Assembly (NCBI GenBank): GCA_038087015.1
Contig: JASBNA010000002.1
Location: forward strand, 682,001 to 746,000
Direction: 5' to 3'
Source: Cerrena zonata
Taxonomy: Eukaryota > Basidiomycota > Agaricomycetes > Polyporales > Cerrenaceae
DNA length: 64,000 nt
Translations under genes and position numbers: made by a program
The notes under the pieces: model-generated
What the model saw: only the letters and a program-made list of their open reading frames with translations
What the model was told of the DNA's origin: nothing
The model's database searches: none
Part shown: positions 58,550-64,000 of the stretch, in pieces
How the letters are laid out: each line of letters begins with the position of its first letter
Numbering within the stretch: the first letter of the stretch is position 1

Positions 58550-60449
58550 TCACTTCCCGAGGACACTAGATGGTCTAGAGCTCGGTCTCGGAGGAGTGAT
58601 GTCACCTCTATCTGTATCCCCTATACTTGAAATGGTTGTGACCTGATCTTTGACACCCATCTCAGGGAATGCTGTCACAATGACGAGGTCCAGGATCATA
58701 ACGAATAGATGCGCGTTACAACGGTTGAGAGGAGAGTGGATCGAGCATCGACGATACCGTGTATTCACGGGCTTCGGAGGTTGGTCCCAACAGAGGTTTA
58801 AAGATGCCTAGTGTGAACGAAGATAAATGTGACGAAGGTGATTATGACAAACAGACTTTATTACCTGGCGTGAAATCTAACAATCTCCGCTCAAGCTCTT
58901 TCCGCAGCTCCACTTGCTCCTCTGATGTGGGGTCAATAGGTGATGGTGCGGGCCAACCTTCGGGAAACAGAGCTCTTCGAGCGTTCTTGACGATATTTGC
59001 AAGCGAAGAAGGTGATAATGCATGGGTATAGAGCAGATAAGGAAGTAAACGTGAAAGGAAGGGTGAAAGCAATGTGACAATCATTGATACAACATAGGTG
59101 AATGCGATGGAAGTGGAATATGAGTGCCGAGTGCTCGATGTAGCTGGTTCTGGCGGCGGAGATGATAATAAGGTTAACAGGAGATGAAGGCTTGGATGAG
59201 TGTAATTGGGCGGAGGTGGGGGTGCTGCGGGTGATGTGGATGATAAGGTAGGGACCGAAAAGGTCGAGGATGTACGAGAGGAATCTTGCGACTCCTTCGA
59301 ACCTAAAGTGGGAGGTGCCATAGCTGGAGTCATGGGTGTGGGAGGTACTAGGGTTCCAGGGAGCAGAGATTTCGAAGGAGTACTGATATGAGATTCATCT
59401 GACGATGATTGACTCTCAGAACCAGCCAAAGGTGGTGCCTGATGAGTATAGACTCCGGTACTTTGGTTCACCTTCTTGATAGTATCTAATGCCTGTTTAT
59501 ATGCATGTAGTAGTGCAAGACAGACACTAGAGATGGAACGAATAGCGGATAAGAAGTGAATGGCTAGGGCTTGAAAGGAGAGATGATACGACGCTTTGCG
59601 TTCCAAAGAAGGACGTGCCTCCGAGGCGGCATCGGTAAGCTATGAAATCATTTAAGCATGCCACGCGACGCAGAAGTTGAAAACCGGAGAATATACCTTC
59701 GGTGAATTCATTCGCTTAGTATCAGGGCCCATGAGGTCTAGTATGGTCTTGTGGATGAACCAAGGCTGAGTCAGTCTTGGTACAACACTCAACAATACCT
59801 TTACGATAATCTCTCGAATAATGTAGCGTTCTGCCTCTGGCTCGTAATCTTCATCTGGAAGAAGAGACTTCAAGATGTGGTCTACTGCCTGACGAAGGTA
59901 TGCTTCGTCGACGCGACCGTCGGCTGTGACAGCCATATGAGGCTGCATCTGGTGGAATAACTGGGCAAGATTGGCTGCCCCGCCAGATGCATAGGACGTA
60001 TGCAACTTTGACTGGGCAATCCGGTAATCAACATAGTGTTGGTTCAGGAGGGTTGGAAGGTCGCGAAAGACGAGAGGGGAAAAGTCAGTGGAGATGAGAC
60101 GTGTTTCGAGTGTTCGGAGAACAGAGGTAATGACATGGGTTATTTGGGGTAAGAATTCCTTGTCATATCGTGTGATCTTTGTCCACCATGGGTTTACGTG
60201 TGCACGGAGTGCTATAGCGAGAAAGTCATACAGCTCTGCATTGAGCTCGGGAGAGGCAGAAGGTGAGAGCAAGAGGGGCGGGAGGTCGGCATCTGGAGAA
60301 AGATGAGGGAAGAGGAGACGGCGGGAAAGAGATGGTGGTTTCGAGTTGACCTTGGTAGAGGTGATGGATTTCTTGTCTGCCGTCGAGGAAGCAACTGACT
60401 GGATGGAGCGGGCCTGCTGCCTTGGACGATGACGAGCAGTGGAGGACAT
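58550..60449 (-). CDS. PXA-domain protein, with probable frameshift near its end
   Basis: Exons 60449-59697, 59639-58865 and 58807-58550. The first 250 residues are the PXA (PX-associated) domain of the sorting-nexin group: LNAELYDFLAIALRAHVNPWW, YDKEFLPQITHVI, DYRIAQSKLHTSYASGGA, and DYEPEAERYIIREIIVKVLL with WFIHKTILDLMGPD. A Ser/Pro-rich linker and two hydrophobic stretches follow (FTYVVSMIVTLLSPFLSRLLPYLLYTHAL), probably membrane-associated. In the last exon the frame reads LDPLSSQP and then meets TAA (58716-58718), while the conserved continuation (CNAHLFVMILDLVIVTAFPEMG) is open one frame over. Removing one base near 58720-58727 would join them, so this copy has an indel or the sequence an error. 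Likely role in endosomal trafficking, by family. Confidence 0.85.
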
Positions 60450-60933
60450 TGTCCAATATGCCAGTGAGGGAGGACGAAACCTGCCTATTGTGGACGAAGG
60501 ATGTTACGTCAGCGAATTTGAATCTGTGTCCAGGGATCTGGGACTGGGAGGAGAGGCTGTTAGTGCATCTGTCAAGCGGCAAAGCGTCGGAGTCTCGAGT
60601 TGTACTAGCGCAGGCTGCTAGTCCTCCCCCAGCTCTCTCCCGTTGCTCTATCCTCTCTCCTCGTCGTCCCACGCAGCGAGCACCTTCTGCTCCTCGTCCC
60701 CCGTGGAGGCGTAGGGTTTTCTGTGAGTTCTCCGCTTCACCATCGGACGTTCACCAAGCGACATGTACCTGCCGCGCTTGGTGACATGATTCTGATTCTG
60801 ACCCTGGCTGCTGCTGTGAATTTACTTAACAAACAACTCCCCTTTTACTAGGCATCGTTATTGTATTCTCCCCGTCACTCGTTCAACCACAGACACTCCT
60901 TTCAGGTGCCGCGATACTCTATTCTACAATCCT
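60450..60933. other. Divergent promoter region, PXA gene / membrane protein
   Basis: 484 bp between divergent starts; CT-rich near 60620-60680. No gene seen. Confidence 0.4.
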
Positions 60934-62431
60934 ATGGATACTCTCCCAAGTAATACTACGCGAATATTCAGGCGGGATGGAGACGGTGGGCTCTCGACTG
61001 GTGACATTATTGGCATTGCTGTTGCGTGTGGATCCGTTGCCATCCTCATCCTCTCGTTATTTCTATGGCGGCTCCTTGCTCGTTGCTGTCGAAGAAAACC
61101 GTCAGCACCTCTACCCCCCGTACAAGACCTTGCCCACCGCCGTGAACAACAGCTTGCTATCCTCAATGCGAACCGCTCTACCGTCTGGCTGGATAACTCA
61201 GTAAACAGTCGTTCCAAACACTTCCTTCACCCTACCGCTAGTGATGTCTCTCTTATATCTGGCATGCCCGAACGCAAGAATAGTTTCTATACTGACGAAG
61301 GAACAACGGCAGAGAGCTCAACCACTTTCCCTTCACCCCTCTCCGCGAATGACCTGGCCCTCCCACCTCCTAACCCAATGTTTTTCAACACTGCGAGCCC
61401 GCATAACAGTATGACAAGCATGGCAAGCTCAAACGGGTCGGGCGAGATTGCACCGGTGGACGCCACACCGCCAGAGGTCGGTTCCCCGGTTTCAGAGGTC
61501 ACCTCCACCTCCGAGCATGGGTCTCTATTTGCTACACCGAGGCCTCGCCCACAACCATCATCCTCATCAGGTTCTCCTGGTACACGCTCAGTATCCCGAT
61601 CAGCATCACGTCAGCGCTCGCGTCCTTCTTCGATGGTATCGTATGCTGCGACCAGTTACAGTGGTCATACAATGCATACAATGCGAACTACGAATAGTAT
61701 CATTCGTGGTGCACCCCATGGACCGCATAGCAATGTGCAAATTGTTTTGCCGGCTCCTTTGGCTCCTGAGGTGTATCCATATATGCAGCCTCTAGCAGAG
61801 GCCAGTGTTACTAGTTTCACATTAAACCATGCACCGTCGAGAAGCAGTTCATACGTAGATCAATGGGTCATGGTGGGGAACCAGAGCATGAGAGGGTCTA
61901 TACCGCCAAAACCTTCCCTTGGTCATGGTGCGTTATAATATTGGTTGCAATCTTCTTTTTCGCTGACCCAATAACATAACAGGCGGTAGAAGCAGTTCTG
62001 TGAGCTCTATGCGGACTGTGCACCCTCCATCAGCCATGCCTCCCTTCCGAACAGCACGGCGTTCACATTCACAGCCCAGGATATCCCTTGACCGAACTTC
62101 CTTTGCCCCTTCGTCACAAACACCATCACCCCAGTCCTTATATACTGAGAAACCTCCGCCAGTCCCTCGGATACCCTCAGAATATGCACACGCTTCGAGG
62201 CCGTCTCAGGCTACGATTGAAACAGACCCGCAGCTTGACTCCCGTGGCAGGTCTCGCGCGTCACGGTCAGGATCGCAGTCGTCGATACCGACACCGCGCC
62301 AACCACCTCAAGCGCAGCAGTACCAGCAACAACCAGATCCTCGAACACCCCGAATGTCAGGAGAGGGTGCCCCTCGTAGGTCGAGGTCGAGGTCAAAGTT
62401 ACGGAAACCCAAGCCAGATCATGTATCATAA
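60934..62431 (+). CDS. Single-pass membrane protein with disordered Ser/Pro-rich tail
   Basis: Two exons (60934-61927, 61983-62431) close in frame to 480 residues. A short N-terminus (about 20 residues) precedes one membrane segment at about 23-47 (IIGIAVACGSVAILILSLFLWRLL), followed by a Cys/Arg/Lys cluster (RCCRRK) that fits the positive-inside rule and possible palmitoylation. There is no cleavable signal peptide, so the N-terminus is probably outside and the 430-residue tail in the cytosol. The tail is disordered, rich in Ser, Pro, Thr and Arg, ending with SR-like basic repeats (RRSRSRSKLRKPK). This layout occurs in many basidiomycete proteins of unknown role. I cannot assign a function. 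Confidence 0.8.
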
Positions 62432-63209
62432 CATCCACTCTTTTTCTTTAGACGTGTTTAAGCCCCCGTCAACAAATTATATTCGTTTTGTATACCGGCT
62501 GGCCTGGGGTTTGGACCTCGAGTGGAACCTCTCCTTTACATCCCTGGTTCCTTGATTTGTCCTGTTTCGCTCATTGTGTCCTGCTGTTGATTTTTCCCTT
62601 CTGCAGTGTTCACCCAGAGTGACGGAGATTTTTACACGGGCGCTGGGTTTTTTTGGTAGCCTGCAGTGTATTTAGTTCATATTCATTTGATTATACGCCG
62701 TGGCGAAGCAACTACAATTTTTTACATTACCCCCACACATCCATTCCCATTCAATCCCATCCCACCTTGCATCACCTCTGCATTCACTCTTCCGTAGCCA
62801 CATTCACAAGAGACTATCTACATAGTATCATAGAGATTTTAGATTCATCCGTTACACCCTCAAAGCCTCGAGCCCTTGACACTCGATCAATTTAGGCCAA
62901 GTATTTGTTAGATGACAGATGGGAAACAGATGGTAGGTATCACAGGACCTTGGCAGTTCTGACGTTTTACACATGATGATCAGAAATGGATGAGTTTCTC
63001 TGTTCCTCCAATTTATTACGGAGGGAACGTTTGGCTTACAAGCCGCAAAAGGAGAAAAAATACAGCGGGGAGATGATATGATCATGTAACGGGTAAAAAA
63101 AAAACTTGAGCAAATATAACGAAGAACAGGAAGAAAAAAAAAAGAAAAACTAGAGTCCGCAAAACCTCAAGAGGGGGACATTGGATTTACATTAAGAAAA
63201 AAGCGGGGA
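62432..63209. other. Intergenic, convergent (0.8 kb)
   Basis: 778 bp between converging stops. It holds A-rich runs at 63090-63150 and T-rich patches. No gene or structured repeat seen. Confidence 0.45.
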
Positions 63210-64000
63210 TTATAACATTCCGAACCCATCGTCGTCACCCCAACCTCGAGCACCGACTTCCTCTTCTTGTGAAGGCTGCATAGGGATATCGTCTAGAGGC
63301 TCTGTGACGTGTGTGATTGATTCGGTTTCTGAGCTCTTGCTTGTGGTGCTTGTGGAAGGCTCGATTGGGCCTGGGGCGGCAGGTGTTTTTGGTATGGTTG
63401 TACCGTTGGTGTGTTGGGATGTATACCATGAGATTTGGACGGGGCCGACGGTGGCGATACTGGAGCCTTTGGATAGACCCTACGGAATGATTAGAGAATG
63501 TTGGTTAGCGGTGAGGTTGATTGTTAAGAAAGAACATGAGGCGAACCTGTTCTGCGGCTGAGCGAGACTTGAATGAAACGACAAGATCGCCACCATCAAC
63601 AGTCTCTAAAGTGTCCAGTTGACCCGTAGTCTAAGTTCGAAAAAATCAGCATTTCGGTTCTTTTGCTCAATAGAAAGATATTGAAAAAGACTAACCTCAT
63701 ACCAATCCCGTACAGCCTGAACCTGCGCCTCATTAACACCCTTCACAAGCAACTTCTTCGGTCGATTATCCAACTTCATACTCCCCCTCGGCGGACCACC
63801 TCTCATAGCACCACGATAATAACTCCTCGCACCTCTCCCCCTCCCTCTATATCCCCCTCTATACCCACTCGTTGCATGGTGTGACGACTCAGCTGCCGTG
63901 CTATCCGCAAGTCCCATACTGGCTGCCTCGGCTTTAAGTCTGGCGAGTTTAGCTTGGAGCTCTTCGGTGCTTTCCTCGCTTTCACCTGTACCGTTGACTG
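63210..64000 (-). CDS. RBM26/RBM27-like RNA-binding protein, C-terminal part
   Basis: Partial: the 5' part lies beyond 64000. Three exons on the minus strand run from the window edge to the stop at 63210-63212. Seen: a helical segment (ELQAKLARLKAEAASMG), a Gly/Arg/Tyr-rich RGG-like stretch (GYRGGYRGRGRGARSYYRG), then an RRM opening with LDNRPKKLLVKGV, continuing across two introns (TTGQLDTLETVDGGDLVVSFKSRSAAEQ; then IATVGPVQISWY). It ends with an acidic Trp-Gly tail (GARGWGDDDGFGML). The order coiled helix, RGG, RRM of the PKxLxVxG type is that of RBM26/27 and fission-yeast Rmn1, which work in nuclear RNA decay adaptor complexes. The expected CCCH finger would be upstream, out of view. Confidence 0.85.

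Noticed and set aside
1..64000. tRNA, rRNA or other classical RNA genes
   Set aside because: I looked for B-box-like sequences and conserved RNA cores and found none I could fold into a tRNA. A dedicated scan (tRNAscan, Infernal) would be decisive.

Overview
The window looks like a piece of nuclear genome from an agaricomycete (mushroom-forming basidiomycete). Genes are packed on both strands and are split by many GT-AG introns of about 45-65 bp. Several families point the same way: KDZ transposase with a TET/JBP dioxygenase, a fungal fucose-lectin propeller, BIM1-like copper proteins and expanded RBR ubiquitin ligases. I built exon chains by hand and checked that reading frames close across each junction; junctions that do not close are flagged.

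Layout. (1) 1-13,100 is accessory DNA: a large, incompletely bounded KDZ-type DNA transposon. It carries a TET/JBP 2-oxoglutarate/Fe(II) dioxygenase (6,922-8,208), a nine-exon KDZ transposase with a CxC2-like cysteine cluster (8,298-12,103) and three other genes: a Zn2Cys6-like, acidic-tailed protein; a repeat-tailed unknown on the other strand; and a small unknown. The palindrome TCCGGA is strikingly dense here (about 35 hand-counted copies) and almost absent afterwards. (2) 13,270-15,250 is a minisatellite built on a pseudo-palindromic 17-mer, with higher-order block copies. It abuts, and seems to have supplied the C-terminus of, an F-box/LRR gene. (3) 17-21 kb holds FMP52, a two-domain sulfurtransferase (TUM1-like) and a small conserved-looking unknown. 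(4) 22.4-30.2 kb holds a divergent pair: a long all-helical protein and a chimeric lectin (fucose-lectin propeller, jacalin-like domain, helical tail). (5) 30.5-34.0 kb is a compact copper locus: two tandem BIM1-like/X325 proteins with identical intron structure and shared promoter motifs, next to a CTR copper transporter. (6) 35-64 kb is mostly housekeeping: a mitochondrial rhodanese, frataxin, WDR70, a BET bromodomain protein, a G-patch/zinc-finger protein, the helicase MPH1/FANCM, two RBR E3 ligases, 6-phosphogluconolactonase, a PXA-domain protein, a single-pass membrane protein and the 3' part of an RBM26/27-like RNA-binding protein.

How parts may work together. The strongest idea from the window is that the element encodes a DNA eraser (TET/JBP), a transposase and a candidate CGG-reading Zn2Cys6 protein, while its own DNA is studded with a CpG-centred palindrome made of overlapping CCG/CGG triplets. 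That would be a self-contained methylation-sensitive circuit. The components are seen; the circuit is inference. The copper locus is a second plausible functional unit: surface copper-binding proteins beside the importer that could use the copper.
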